DNA of 64,000 nucleotides from Bacteroidota bacterium (lineage in GTDB: Bacteria; Bacteroidota; Bacteroidia; Bacteroidales; Porphyromonadaceae): positions 1-64,000 of the forward strand of contig JAEWWU010000015.1 of NCBI GenBank assembly GCA_023396255.1. The letters run 5' to 3'. A program made the translations under genes and the position numbers. Every line of letters begins with the position of its first letter. Positions within the stretch are counted from its first letter, which is position 1. Under the pieces are notes generated by a model. It worked only from the letters and a program-made list of their open reading frames with translations. It was not told the DNA's origin and made no database searches. Of this stretch, positions 36,272 through 47,067 are shown in pieces.

Positions 36272-37621
36272 ATGAAAGAGGTGACATTGTCCCATTTATA
36301 CGAGCTCTTTAGTGTTTCTTCCGGGGTATGTACAGATTCGAGAAAGCCCCGACCGGGGAGTATCTTTTTTGCTCTAAGGGGAGAAAACTTTGATGGGAAC
36401 AAATTTGCTCTCGACGCAATTCAAGAAGGATGCTCCTATGCTGTTGTTAATGATCCTTCACTTCCCAAGCATCCGCAATTATTATTTACAGCAGGAGATA
36501 CGTTACAGTTGCTTGCCGATTTGGCACATTATCACAGGCAACAGTTGAGTATTCCTATTATTGCCATAACCGGAACTAATGGGAAAACGACCACCAAAGA
36601 ACTAATTGGAGCAGTCCTTTCTACTCAATACCAAACTCTGATAACCGAGGGAAACCTAAACAACCATATAGGTGTACCGCTAACGTTGCTTCGTTTACAA
36701 AAAGAGCATCAACTCGCAGTGGTTGAGATGGGTGCCAGTCACCCCGGAGATATCGAACACCTTGTTCGTATAGCAGCTCCAAATTATGGAATTATAACCA
36801 ATATTGGTAAGGCTCATTTGCAGGGCTTTGGCTCTATAGAGGGAGTGCGTAGGACAAAGGGAGAGCTATACGATTATTTGAGAACTTCCAATGGCACGGT
36901 CTTTTTACACATAGACAATGACTATTTGCGAGAGATGGTGGGAGAAATTCCTTGTGTGACTTATGGGAAGACCAATTGGGCCCAAATAACGGGATGGGCG
37001 CATACTACGAGCTGTGGATTGCTAACTGTGAAGTGGATTAGTGTTCAGGATAGAGAGAAAGAATACACCTGCCAGACGCATCTTGTGGGGGATTACAATC
37101 TACCTAACGTGTTGGCTGCCATAACTGTGGGAAATTTCTTTGATATTCCTCCTCAAGTTATTTGTCGAGCAATAGAGAGTTATATACCCGGGAACCAACG
37201 ATCCCAACTTGTACCAAAAACGTTGCGAAATAACTGTTTAGTTGTTGATGGATATAATGCCAATCCGGCGAGTATGGAGGTTGCCATTGACAACCTCTTA
37301 CGTATGCCTATGAACGAGTATAAGCAACGGAGCCTCATTCTAGGAGATATGAATGAGCTGGGGGAGGAGAGCGAAAAGGAACACAAAGCACTTATAGAGC
37401 GTTTGTTGTCCCATATTCGAGCAAAAGAATTAACCTTGTATCTCTGTGGGCATAATTTTTATCAAACTCGCCATCTTTATGAACAAGAAGAAAATATCAA
37501 TTTTTTCCCCACAACAGAGGCATTGCACCAATTCTTGCAAGAGTATCCTTTGTCCAATAATTTGATTCTTCTTAAAGGGTCCAACTCCTTGCGAATAACA
37601 TCATTAACCGAATTATGTTAG
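36272..37621 (+). CDS. murF: UDP-MurNAc-pentapeptide synthetase (MurF)
   Basis: MurF adds D-Ala-D-Ala to the cell-wall precursor. It has 449 residues from the ATG at 36272 (MKEVTLSHLYELF). Features are the N-terminal substrate domain with VCTDSRKPRPGSIFFALRG, the ATP loop GTNGKTTTKE (101-110), and the C-terminal Mur ligase domain with DGYNANPASM. Its last bases overlap the start of rpoN by 7. Confidence 0.96.
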   Translation: MKEVTLSHLYELFSVSSGVCTDSRKPRPGSIFFALRGENFDGNKFALDAIQEGCSYAVVNDPSLPKHPQLLFTAGDTLQLLADLAHYHRQQLSIPIIAITGTNGKTTTKELIGAVLSTQYQTLITEGNLNNHIGVPLTLLRLQKEHQLAVVEMGASHPGDIEHLVRIAAPNYGIITNIGKAHLQGFGSIEGVRRTKGELYDYLRTSNGTVFLHIDNDYLREMVGEIPCVTYGKTNWAQITGWAHTTSCGLLTVKWISVQDREKEYTCQTHLVGDYNLPNVLAAITVGNFFDIPPQVICRAIESYIPGNQRSQLVPKTLRNNCLVVDGYNANPASMEVAIDNLLRMPMNEYKQRSLILGDMNELGEESEKEHKALIERLLSHIRAKELTLYLCGHNFYQTRHLYEQEENINFFPTTEALHQFLQEYPLSNNLILLKGSNSLRITSLTELC

Positions 37622-39087
37622 ATCTACGGCAAGAACTTAAACAAAAACAAGGGCTGTCTGCGTGGCAAATACAACAGATTAAGCTCCTCGAAATCCCGGC
37701 AGTGGAATTAGAAGCTCGCATCCGCAAAGAGTTGGAAGACAATCCGGCTTTAATGGAGGCCACTTCATCTGATGATGATAGGGGAGATTCTGCTGAAAAA
37801 GTTCTCGACGATGAAACTTTTGAAACTTCCGATACTGTGGAAGAAAGCCTCAATGATTATCGAGAAGAAGATGATATTCCTTATTATAAACTGCAGCAGC
37901 TATCGCAGCAAGAGGCCCGAAGAGATGAAATTCCGTTTGCCTCCAAAGGGATGTCTGTCATAGACTACCTGGAGGAACAAATAGAAATGATGACTCTAAC
38001 GGAAAAAGAGCAGCTCATAGCTACTTACATTGTTGGAAATCTGAGAGAAGATGGTTACTTGGATCGCACTGCGACGGAAATAAGCAATGATATATTATTT
38101 AAGGAGAGCATAGATGTTTCTTCCGATAGCGTGGAGGAGATCATTAGGAAAATACAAACCTTAGATCCTCCGGGAGTGGCTGCATCTTCTTTGCAGGAGT
38201 GTTTGTTGATACAACTGAATCGTTTGTCGAACAGCGATCTATCGAAAACGGTGGCCGAAAACATACTAAAGTATCAGTATGATGCTTTTATCAATAAACG
38301 ATATGAGCAGATTTACCAAAAGGGCATCTCTCCGGAAGAGTTGCAGGGGGCCATTGAGTTGATTGTTACTTTAAATCCCAAACCGGGAAACGGGTTTGAT
38401 AATTCTGATCAGACCCTTTTGCAGCAGGTCAGCCCCGATTTTATTGTGACGTTGGTCGAAGATCGTTTGCAACTTTATCTGACGGACGAGAGAGAGATTC
38501 CTTCTCTTCGTGTAGAACCTACTTACGAAGAGATGGCCGCTTCTTTGGGGAATAATCATCGTACATCTACGACCTTGCTGAATGAAGAGAAAGAGGCCCG
38601 ACGTTTTGCTAAAGAAAAGGTTGATTCGGCAGGTCGTTTCATAACAGCATTGCAGCAGCGCTTTCATACTCTTAGGGCAACAATGAATGTCATAATGCAA
38701 TTGCAAGAAGATTTTTTTAGGACTGGCGATACAGCAGATCTGAAGCCGATGATTCTGAAAGATGTGGCTCAAAGAACAGGGTTCGATATAAGTACTATTT
38801 CTCGAGTAAGCAATAGTAAATATGTACAAAGCGATCACGGTATTTATCCCCTCAAATTCTTTTTCAGCGAAGCATCTCTAAAGCAAGATGGATCGGAAGT
38901 TTCTTCTCACGAGGTAAAGAGAATTCTCAAAGAAGCTATTGAGGGAGAGGACAAAAAAAATCCATTGACAGATATGGAACTATCCGAAATTTTACAAAAG
39001 CAAGGTTTTGTGTTGGCCAGACGTACTGTGGCTAAGTATCGGGAACAGCTACAAATTCCAACAGCAAGGATGAGGAGAGTGTTGTAA
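37615..39087 (+). CDS. rpoN: RNA polymerase sigma-54 factor
   Basis: Sigma-54 directs enhancer-dependent transcription. The 490 residues show the N-terminal activator-interacting region (LRQELKQKQGLSAWQIQQIKLLE) and an acidic region II. The core-binding domain follows, and a C-terminal RpoN box ARRTVAKYR lies at 468-476. The ATG overlaps murF by 7 bases, so both are translated from one mRNA. No bEBP activator gene is in this window. Confidence 0.96.
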   Translation: MLDLRQELKQKQGLSAWQIQQIKLLEIPAVELEARIRKELEDNPALMEATSSDDDRGDSAEKVLDDETFETSDTVEESLNDYREEDDIPYYKLQQLSQQEARRDEIPFASKGMSVIDYLEEQIEMMTLTEKEQLIATYIVGNLREDGYLDRTATEISNDILFKESIDVSSDSVEEIIRKIQTLDPPGVAASSLQECLLIQLNRLSNSDLSKTVAENILKYQYDAFINKRYEQIYQKGISPEELQGAIELIVTLNPKPGNGFDNSDQTLLQQVSPDFIVTLVEDRLQLYLTDEREIPSLRVEPTYEEMAASLGNNHRTSTTLLNEEKEARRFAKEKVDSAGRFITALQQRFHTLRATMNVIMQLQEDFFRTGDTADLKPMILKDVAQRTGFDISTISRVSNSKYVQSDHGIYPLKFFFSEASLKQDGSEVSSHEVKRILKEAIEGEDKKNPLTDMELSEILQKQGFVLARRTVAKYREQLQIPTARMRRVL

Positions 39088-39111
39088 ATTGTTCTATCCT
39101 TTTTGAGAATT

Positions 39112-41724
39112 ATGAGGAGATTTCTTAGTCCTTACCTCTTATCCTTTTTTTTCATAGCTTTTTTGTGTTCATCGTTAGCGACAGCTCAATCTGTTGTTGT
39201 GGGGATATTGCAGGATGCAGATACTGGCAAGGCTCTTTCTTCTGCATCTGTATTTGTGGAAAGGGGCAAACTCCGAGAAGGGGTAGTAACGCAATCCGAT
39301 GGATCTTTTCGATTAGAGATTCCTGAAGTTTTTTTCAAACAAGATTCTCTTCTTCTACAAATTAGTTCTCTTGGGTATACTCCCTGTAAGCGATCAATTC
39401 CCAATAAGCCGTATTATGATTGTGGAATATTGGAAATACCATCTTTGGAGCAACATTTGGAAGCTGTTGTTGTAACTCTCTCTAAATATGAATCTTATCG
39501 GCACAATAATCCGGCAATTGAGGTAGTACATAAAGTAGTAGAGAGACGAAGAGACAATGGAGTGGAGGGGCTATCCGCTTTTTCTTTTCGTTCTTATGAA
39601 AAGATATTACTGACTCAATACGGGGAACAGAAGGGAAGATCTTTTTGGGGAATTCCTGCCGAGGTGGTTGATGATTGGAAGGTCCCTTCTATTTTTTTCG
39701 ATTCTCATTCTGTGCCGATCTCTTTACGAGAACAGTCTTCAGTAACTCTCGTACAGAATGGAAAGGAAGAAACAACGATAATAGGACGACGACATTTTGG
39801 CCCTGACGAAGTGTTGGATGAAGATCTGCTTACCAACAACCTTTTCGAAATGGTACGGTCGGTAGATCCTTATGCAAATGACATAGAACTTTTCACTCAA
39901 CACTTTGTGAGTCCCCTTAACGAAATGTTGGGTTCTTTGTTTTATAAATATTCCCTGATGGATACCACTTTCTTTCGAGGAGATTCTTGTTTTGTCGTTC
40001 AGTTTGCACCAACGCACCATAGAGATGCGGCTTTCTTTGGAAGAATGGTAGTGGATATGAAAAACTATAGCCTTAGATTGCTGGAGATGGAGCTGTCGCA
40101 AAAGGCTAATGTAAGTAAGATAGATAGAATTCGATTTTGTACAGAATTTGCACCTCACAAAACGGAAAGGGGGGAATTGTGGTTACCTCAGCAACAAACT
40201 ATCCAAGCAGCCTTTATTCCTACCAACCTATATCCAAAAGGTCTTGAGGGGCATATAATTCGTTATTATCACGGACATTGTTGGGGAGAGAAAGCTTTTT
40301 TGCCGGAATGCTTGGATCCAAGAAGTCAATTACCACCGGAGCTATACCAGCGAAGTTTGGAGAAATGCTCCGGAACATTTGGCTGGGTAGAACGCCCCAT
40401 TCCCCTAACAAGCCAAGAGCAGAGAGCAATAGATTTTAATTCATATCTCTCGGGGAATAAGAAGCACAAAACTTTGGCTCAGATTATACACGCTTTGTAT
40501 ACTGGCTTTGTTCCATTGCCAATACATTCTCTATGGACAAAGAAAAACTATTTTGATTTGGGTCCCGTCGATGCTCTCTTTGGGGGAAATACAATAGAGG
40601 GTTTCAGAGTCCGATTGGGAGGTACCACCACGGCTATTCTACACCCTCATTTCTTTTTACAAGGTTATGGAGCTTATGGATTTAGCGACAGGCGTTGGAA
40701 ATATTATATCAAGGGAACCTATTCTGTACATAAGAAGCAGTACCACGAGGAAGAATTTCCCAGAAAAAATTTTTCGGTCTACCTACACAATGATTTATTT
40801 ATTCCCGGGAAAGAAAAAAGTACTCTCGACAGAGATCATTTAATCCTCGATTTCCCTGGAGAGGTAACCAATAGTACCCGATTCTATGGAACCAAAATAG
40901 GGGCAAATTTTGAGCAAGACTTTTCTCCTCAATGTAGTCTTACATTTGGCATTGAGTATATGCAAAAAAAATCGGCCGGGCTTTTGCATTACTACAAACA
41001 AACCGAAGATAATAGTAGGGTAGAGGTTCAGTCTATTTCTCAAACCTCCATTGATTTGGCTTTTGTTTATAGACCCTTGGGTCAACCTTTCAATCCACGT
41101 CGACTCAATGCCTATTTCGATATGCGTTCATCTAAACCGGTCCTTTCATTGGAAGCACATATTTTCCCTCCTTTCTTGAAGGGGAATAGTCACTTTTATT
41201 TACAAACTACAGCAATCTATTATAGGAAAATATTCTTGTCAGCATTGGGCTATATGGAAATGGCTGTAAAAGCAGGTAAGGTTTGGGGAGCTGCTCCTCA
41301 AGTGTCTTTGTTTTCTCCACAAACCAATACGGGATGGTTGTTGTATGAGGACGATTTTCAAACACTGAAGCCATTGCAGTACATAGCAGACAGATTTTTT
41401 GAATTTCGTTCTACTTACCATATGAATGGATTGCTTTTGAATCGTATCCCCCTTCTCAACAAACTTAAAATGAGAGAAGTATTTACTCTACACGGATATT
41501 GGGGACATACTTCTTCCGAACATAGAATTCCAAAGCCGGGAGCACAACTTTTGCCAGAAACATTGGTAACCCCGATGAATAACCATCTACATTTAGAAAT
41601 GGGAGTAGGAGTTGAAAACCTATTTGGCTTAATGCGAATAGACCTTTATACTCAGTTGTCCAACTACATCAATCTGAACAGAAATAAACCCGTTATACGT
41701 CTCAATCTGTCCCTTTTCTTATAG
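39112..41724 (+). CDS. Outer-membrane protein, carboxypeptidase-regulatory-like plus DUF5686 domains
   Basis: This 870-residue protein starts at ATG 39112; an in-frame TTG three codons earlier is not needed. A signal peptide (LLSFFFIAFLCSSLATAQ) precedes an N-terminal CarboxypepD_reg-like domain (about 25-105, SVVVGILQDADTGKALSSASV). A long beta-barrel region of the DUF5686 type follows and ends IRLNLSLFL. Such proteins sit in the outer membrane of Bacteroidota and their substrate is unknown. It follows rpoN by 24 bases. Confidence 0.82.
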   Translation: MRRFLSPYLLSFFFIAFLCSSLATAQSVVVGILQDADTGKALSSASVFVERGKLREGVVTQSDGSFRLEIPEVFFKQDSLLLQISSLGYTPCKRSIPNKPYYDCGILEIPSLEQHLEAVVVTLSKYESYRHNNPAIEVVHKVVERRRDNGVEGLSAFSFRSYEKILLTQYGEQKGRSFWGIPAEVVDDWKVPSIFFDSHSVPISLREQSSVTLVQNGKEETTIIGRRHFGPDEVLDEDLLTNNLFEMVRSVDPYANDIELFTQHFVSPLNEMLGSLFYKYSLMDTTFFRGDSCFVVQFAPTHHRDAAFFGRMVVDMKNYSLRLLEMELSQKANVSKIDRIRFCTEFAPHKTERGELWLPQQQTIQAAFIPTNLYPKGLEGHIIRYYHGHCWGEKAFLPECLDPRSQLPPELYQRSLEKCSGTFGWVERPIPLTSQEQRAIDFNSYLSGNKKHKTLAQIIHALYTGFVPLPIHSLWTKKNYFDLGPVDALFGGNTIEGFRVRLGGTTTAILHPHFFLQGYGAYGFSDRRWKYYIKGTYSVHKKQYHEEEFPRKNFSVYLHNDLFIPGKEKSTLDRDHLILDFPGEVTNSTRFYGTKIGANFEQDFSPQCSLTFGIEYMQKKSAGLLHYYKQTEDNSRVEVQSISQTSIDLAFVYRPLGQPFNPRRLNAYFDMRSSKPVLSLEAHIFPPFLKGNSHFYLQTTAIYYRKIFLSALGYMEMAVKAGKVWGAAPQVSLFSPQTNTGWLLYEDDFQTLKPLQYIADRFFEFRSTYHMNGLLLNRIPLLNKLKMREVFTLHGYWGHTSSEHRIPKPGAQLLPETLVTPMNNHLHLEMGVGVENLFGLMRIDLYTQLSNYINLNRNKPVIRLNLSLFL

Positions 41725-41912
41725 TTTTTTAGTAATCAAACATATGATAAAAGGGGGCAAATTCTTAGAAATGCTCGAAAGATTTTTAATTGAAAGTTTT
41801 TCAAAAAGGATAGGTTAGGGTGTAATTTCCTTGGAAATACACTATCATAGCCGTACGACAACCTAATAGCTCTAACTTGAAGAGAGGGGCTGGGTTAGAT
41901 TGAGGCGGATTT

Positions 41913-42668
41913 TTACTTTAAATGCAGGTAAAAGGAGGAAGTAAGTTGTCTATAATCTTGTGTGTAGTTTCCTTTGCTGTCTCTTATACTCAAATATGAT
42001 ATTTCTTCTTTTTCTTGAGAAGCTGCTGCAAATTTCCATTCCGAGAGAATTAATTGTGGCTCTCGTTGCATAGAGGTTTGAATATAACAAAGGCGAGAAA
42101 GAGCAAACAGGTTGCGACAACCTTGTAATCGGAGTTGTGATAACTGATTGCTTGGAGTGACTAAAGCCAAAGTTCCATTAGGAGACAAAAACGGAGAAAT
42201 AAGAGAGAACAAGTCAGCCCCTTGAAAAGAATTTTTTGAACAACGAGCTACATTCCTTGCCAAAGATTTGCACGCCATTCCTCCATCAAAATAGGGTGGA
42301 TTTGAGATGACTAAATCAACACAACAAACATCCGGAACACCTTGTGCTCCAGAAATGATTTGACAGATATTTTCTTCAAAAATGTGTATGCGCTGCGAGT
42401 AAGAGGAATTACTCACATTATAACGAGCAACCTGTACAGCAGAACTCTCTATATCACTTCCCCGAACGACAGCTATTGGAAATCGTTGTGCCAGCATCAA
42501 ACTAAGGATGCCTGTTCCGCAACCAATGTCCCAAACGGAGCTGATGGATAGGGGAGAAACATCGCTCAAAGCCCAAGCACCCAACAAAACCGCATCGGTG
42601 GTTATACGCATACCACACTCCCCCTGCCAGATAGAAAATTGTTTGAAATGAAAACAATCTGAATCCAT
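41913..42668 (-). CDS. trmN6: tRNA1(Val) adenine(37)-N6-methyltransferase
   Basis: TrmN6 (YfiC) methylates A37 of tRNA1-Val. The 251 residues contain the SAM-binding motif DIGCGTG (47-53) and the N6-methyltransferase motif NPPY (123-126) in VISNPPYFDGG. FKQFSIWQGECGMRITTDAVLLGAW at the start is typical of the family. It is the last gene of the carAB run, 22 bases after carB. Confidence 0.9.
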   Translation of the reverse strand: MDSDCFHFKQFSIWQGECGMRITTDAVLLGAWALSDVSPLSISSVWDIGCGTGILSLMLAQRFPIAVVRGSDIESSAVQVARYNVSNSSYSQRIHIFEENICQIISGAQGVPDVCCVDLVISNPPYFDGGMACKSLARNVARCSKNSFQGADLFSLISPFLSPNGTLALVTPSNQLSQLRLQGCRNLFALSRLCYIQTSMQREPQLILSEWKFAAASQEKEEISYLSIRDSKGNYTQDYRQLTSSFYLHLK

Positions 42669-42690
42669 AATAGTAGGGGGAGTGTGTCAA

Positions 42691-45600
42691 TTATTTATAT
42701 TCGCGCCAACTTTTTATTTCAATATCGTCCAACGATAGTTTACAGAATGCATTGATAAAAGCAGAAGCTAAGCGAGCATTAGTTATGAGTGGGATATTGA
42801 GGTCGATTGCTGCCCTACGCAGCTTGTATCCGTTGGTTAATTCTCTTGCGGACAAGTTTTTATTGATGTTAATTACCAAATCAATTTCTTTGTCGTGGAG
42901 CATCTGCAAGGCCTGTGGTTGTTGCTCTTCACTGGGCCAAAAAACCAAGGTCGATTCTATACCATTTTCTTGTAAAAAACGGTGAGTGCCTTCTGTAGCA
43001 AACAACTTGTATCCATTTTGATACAAATTCTGAGAAGCTTCCAACAGATCCACTTTTTGTTTATATCCACCAGAGGAAATCAGAATATTTTTTCGGGGGA
43101 TCTTATATCCGACAGAAAGCATAGATTTGAGAATAGCTTCGTCTGTATCTGTTGCAATACACCCCACTTCTCCTGTAGAGGTCATATCTACACCAAGAAC
43201 AGGGTCCGCCTTTTGCAGACGAGTAAAGGAGAATTGAGAAGCCTTAATTCCTACATAGTCAAGAGAAAATTCATTTTTGTTCGGTATTTCGTAAGGCAAC
43301 CCCAGCATTACTTTAGTAGCCAACTCAATAAAGTTGATTTTTAGCGTCTTGCTAACAAAGGGGAAACTTCTCGAAGCTCTCAGGTTACATTCAATAACCT
43401 TAATATCATTTCCTTTGGCCAAGAATTGAATGTTAAATGGACCAGAAATATTCAAAGCTTCAGCAATACGACGCGAAATTCGCTTGATGCGACGTACAGT
43501 TTCTACGTAGAGCTTTTGGGCAGGAAATTGTATGGTAGCATCTCCGCTGTGCACCCCCGCAAATTCTATGTGTTCGCTGATGGCATAGGCTATAATTTCA
43601 CCTTTGTCTGCTACGGCATCCATCTCTACCTCTTTACTATATTCAATGAATTGACTAACAACAACAGGATGCTCTTTGGACACATTTGCAGCCAACTCCA
43701 AAAAGCGAACAAGTTCTTCGTGGTTTGAGCACACATTCATCGCAGCTCCGCTCAGAACATAGCTGGGGCGAACTAAAACAGGATAACCGACCTCGGCAAC
43801 AAATTCTTCGACATCCTTTATTTCTGTGAGTTCTTTCCACAGAGGTTGATCAACTCCTAAGCGATCGAGCATTGCAGAGAATTTGTGCCTATCCTCAGCA
43901 TTATCAATGCTAGTTGCAGAAGTACCTAAAATGTGAACATTAGCCCTATCCAGTTTTATCGCCAAGTTATTGGGTATTTGTCCACCGGTGGAGACTATAA
44001 CCCCATAAGGGACCTCCAAGTCCACAATGTCCATAACTCGTTCATAGGTCAGTTCATCAAAATAAAGGCGATTGCTCATATCATAATCCGTACTGACGGT
44101 TTCCGGGTTGTAGTTGATCATAATAGAGCGATAGCCTGCTTCACTAATGGTTGATAAGGCATTTACTCCACACCAATCAAATTCGACAGAACTTCCTATT
44201 CGATAGGCTCCAGACCCAAGAACTATAACAGATTTATCATCGTTTTCAAAATCAATGTCGTGTTCTGATGCATTGTAGGTAAGATATAAGTAATTGGTCT
44301 CTGCTGGAAATTCAGCTGCAAGGGTATCAATGCATTTTACATAGGGTAAAATGGACAACTGTTTTCGTAATTCTCTAACCTGTAAGGCCACTGCGTTGAT
44401 GTCCGAGACACTATTTTTCTTGATGGCACGTGCTATCTGGAAATCCGTAAAGCCTTGTTGTTTGGCTTGCAACAGCAATTCCGACGGAATTTGGGATAGT
44501 TGAGATAGCGATTCTAACTTTTGGGATGTGTCTAAGATGTCTCGTAGACGATACAAAAACCATCGGTCTATACGAGTTAGTTGGTGAATCTCTTCCACTC
44601 CATAACCTTGTCTAAAGGCTTTACTGATAACGAAGATACGCATATCGGTGGGCTCTTTGAGAGCTTTGTCTATATCTTCTATGACAAGCTCTTTGTTTTG
44701 GCAAAATCCGTGCATACCTTGACCAATCATTCGTAAGCCTTTTTGAATAGCCTCTTCAAATGTGCGTCCAATAGCCATAACCTCACCCACAGATTTCATA
44801 CTGCTTCCTAATTGGTGCGAAACGCCATGAAATTTGCCCAAATCCCAACGAGGTATTTTACACACACAATAATCTAATGACGGTTCAAAGAAAGCCGGTG
44901 TTTGGCGTGTTACAGAGTTTTTGAGTTCGAATAGTCCATAACCTAAAGCCAATTTGGCGGCTACGTGAGCTAGGGGATAGCCGGTTGCCTTGGATGCTAA
45001 AGCTGAAGATCTGGATAATCGGGCATTAACTTCAATGACACGATAATCTTCGCTATAAGGATCAAGCGCATATTGTACATTACATTCGCCGACAATTCCC
45101 AAGTGGCGAATGATTCGAATGGCCAATTCTCTGAGTTTGTGATACTCACTGTTGGACAAAGTTTGAGAAGGGGCTACAACAATACTTTCTCCTGTATGGA
45201 TTCCCAAAGGGTCGAAGTTCTCCATGTTGCAAACTGTGATACAATTGTCATAGGCATCTCTAACGACTTCGTATTCTATCTCCTTCCAACCCTTGAGACT
45301 TTTTTCGACCAATACTTGAGGAGAGAATGAAAAGGCTTTCTCACAAAGAGTCTTCAGTTCCTCTTCATTGTCACAAAAACCACTACCAAGCCCGCCGAGG
45401 GCATAAGCTGCTCGAACAATGATTGGATACCCAAGTTCCGCTGCAGCTTCACGAGCCTCTGCAAAAGTTTCCACGGCTTTACTCCTGATCGTTTTTACGC
45501 TTATTTCGTTCAGCTTTTCAACAAAAAGCTCTCGATCCTCAGTTGCCATTATGGTGCTCACTTGAGTGCCCAAAACATCCACTCCATATTTCTCTAAAAC

Positions 45601-45918
45601 CCCCGAACGAAATAATTCGACACCGCAGTTGAGGGCTGTTTGCCCTCCAAAAGCCAGCAAAATACCTTGAGGACGCTCTTTGGCGATGACTCTTTCTACG
45701 AAATAAGGAGTAACTGGAAGAAAATAAACTTCATCAGCTACTCCGGAAGAGGTTTGTACTGTTGCAATATTGGGATTGACCAATATAGTTTTTATCCCTT
45801 CTTCTCGAATAGCTTTAAGTGCTTGTGAACCGGAATAGTCAAACTCCCCGGCTTCACCTATCTTGAGAGCTCCGGATCCTAACAACAGAACTTTTTTGTA
45901 TTTGGACTTATCAATCAT
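42691..45918 (-). CDS. carB: Carbamoyl-phosphate synthase large chain
   Basis: CarB makes carbamoyl phosphate from ammonia (channelled from CarA), bicarbonate and two ATP. It has 1075 residues from the ATG at 45918, close to the usual 1073. The start MIDKSKYKKVLLLGSGALKIGEAGEFDYSG is typical apart from the unusual lead. Two ATP-grasp halves each contain an SGAYRIGSSVEFDWCG-type stretch, then a C-terminal MGS-like domain. An upstream extension of 76 codons runs through the gap into carA and is rejected. Confidence 0.97.
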   Translation of the reverse strand: MIDKSKYKKVLLLGSGALKIGEAGEFDYSGSQALKAIREEGIKTILVNPNIATVQTSSGVADEVYFLPVTPYFVERVIAKERPQGILLAFGGQTALNCGVELFRSGVLEKYGVDVLGTQVSTIMATEDRELFVEKLNEISVKTIRSKAVETFAEAREAAAELGYPIIVRAAYALGGLGSGFCDNEEELKTLCEKAFSFSPQVLVEKSLKGWKEIEYEVVRDAYDNCITVCNMENFDPLGIHTGESIVVAPSQTLSNSEYHKLRELAIRIIRHLGIVGECNVQYALDPYSEDYRVIEVNARLSRSSALASKATGYPLAHVAAKLALGYGLFELKNSVTRQTPAFFEPSLDYCVCKIPRWDLGKFHGVSHQLGSSMKSVGEVMAIGRTFEEAIQKGLRMIGQGMHGFCQNKELVIEDIDKALKEPTDMRIFVISKAFRQGYGVEEIHQLTRIDRWFLYRLRDILDTSQKLESLSQLSQIPSELLLQAKQQGFTDFQIARAIKKNSVSDINAVALQVRELRKQLSILPYVKCIDTLAAEFPAETNYLYLTYNASEHDIDFENDDKSVIVLGSGAYRIGSSVEFDWCGVNALSTISEAGYRSIMINYNPETVSTDYDMSNRLYFDELTYERVMDIVDLEVPYGVIVSTGGQIPNNLAIKLDRANVHILGTSATSIDNAEDRHKFSAMLDRLGVDQPLWKELTEIKDVEEFVAEVGYPVLVRPSYVLSGAAMNVCSNHEELVRFLELAANVSKEHPVVVSQFIEYSKEVEMDAVADKGEIIAYAISEHIEFAGVHSGDATIQFPAQKLYVETVRRIKRISRRIAEALNISGPFNIQFLAKGNDIKVIECNLRASRSFPFVSKTLKINFIELATKVMLGLPYEIPNKNEFSLDYVGIKASQFSFTRLQKADPVLGVDMTSTGEVGCIATDTDEAILKSMLSVGYKIPRKNILISSGGYKQKVDLLEASQNLYQNGYKLFATEGTHRFLQENGIESTLVFWPSEEQQPQALQMLHDKEIDLVININKNLSARELTNGYKLRRAAIDLNIPLITNARLASAFINAFCKLSLDDIEIKSWREYK

Positions 45919-45952
45919 TGTTTTTAAGGCTTGAGAGTTATTGGATTGGGAA

Positions 45953-47044
45953 TCAGCGAGACTTAATAAGTTGCTTGAATTGATCAAATAAAAATAGGGT
46001 ATCCAAGGGGCCACCACAGGCCTCTGGATGAAACTGAACAGAAAGGAAAGGGAGAGTCTTGTGTCTAATACCTTCATTGGTCCCATCGTTGAGATTGATG
46101 AAGGATGGTTCCCAGTCTTTTGGCAATGTGGTTTGGTCCACGGCAAAACTATGATTCTGACTTGTTATGAAACAGCGTTGCTTTTGAAACATCCGTACAG
46201 GTTGATTGTGTCCTCTATGCCCATACTTGAGTTTATAAATTTTAGCACCTGCCGCCAAAGCTAAAAGTTGGTTTCCCATGCATATACCGAAAATGGGAAT
46301 CTCTGCTTTTATGGCTTTTTTGATATTTACGACAGCCTCGCCACACATCTCCGGATTCCCTGGACCATTACTGATGAGCACACCATCAATAGAGCCTAAT
46401 TGGGTAAAATCGTAGTTCCAAGGTACTCGTATAACCGTGAAGTCAGGATCAATAATCTGTCTTATTATATTGTTTTTTACTCCACAATCCAGTAGAACTA
46501 CTTTTCTGGGACCATTACCATAAGTTAATACTTCTTTGCAAGAAGCAAGAGCTACAAGATTTTTCTCATCCAATGAACTGTGGGTAGGTAGCGTGTCATC
46601 TCCAATAGAGATCACCCCTGTCATAGATCCATATTCACGAATGTGTTTAGTTAGAGCTCTGGTGTCAATTCCCGCGATTCCAGCAACGCCTTCATCCTTG
46701 AGCCAATCGCCAAGACTTCGCTCCGAATTCCAGTGAGAATGCTTTTGTGAGTAGTTACTCACAATAATTCCGCTCATATGTATTTTAGGGCTTTCCCAGA
46801 ATTTTTCAATGCCCCATTTGTCCTTTTCTTTTCCGGGAATTCCATAATTGCCAATCATAGGATAGGTCATAACGCCAATTTGTCCCATATAGCTGGGGTC
46901 GGTTAGGCTTTCGGGATAACCGCTCATCGCTGTATTAAAAACGACTTCTCCTACCGTAGATTTTTCTGCTCCAAACGAAATACCTCGGAACACGGTTCCA
47001 TCTTGTAGTGTTAGGTTTGCCGAGATGATGTTTTTATTAGTCAT
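45953..47044 (-). CDS. carA: Carbamoyl-phosphate synthase small chain
   Basis: CarA releases ammonia from glutamine. The 363 residues carry the class I glutamine amidotransferase nucleophile C255 (FGICMGNQLLALAAG), with the catalytic His in VQFHPEA. It ends 34 bases before the carB start. Confidence 0.96.
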   Translation of the reverse strand: MTNKNIISANLTLQDGTVFRGISFGAEKSTVGEVVFNTAMSGYPESLTDPSYMGQIGVMTYPMIGNYGIPGKEKDKWGIEKFWESPKIHMSGIIVSNYSQKHSHWNSERSLGDWLKDEGVAGIAGIDTRALTKHIREYGSMTGVISIGDDTLPTHSSLDEKNLVALASCKEVLTYGNGPRKVVLLDCGVKNNIIRQIIDPDFTVIRVPWNYDFTQLGSIDGVLISNGPGNPEMCGEAVVNIKKAIKAEIPIFGICMGNQLLALAAGAKIYKLKYGHRGHNQPVRMFQKQRCFITSQNHSFAVDQTTLPKDWEPSFINLNDGTNEGIRHKTLPFLSVQFHPEACGGPLDTLFLFDQFKQLIKSR

Positions 47045-47067
47045 TTTTGTACATTCTTCTTTTGAGT

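Noticed and set aside
45919..46146. 76-codon N-terminal extension of carB
   Set aside because: It runs into carA on the same strand, is not CarB-like, and the ATG at 45918 gives the family length.
46028..46264. 78-residue open frame on the plus strand inside carA
   Set aside because: It is antisense to CarA, with no signal or conservation cue.
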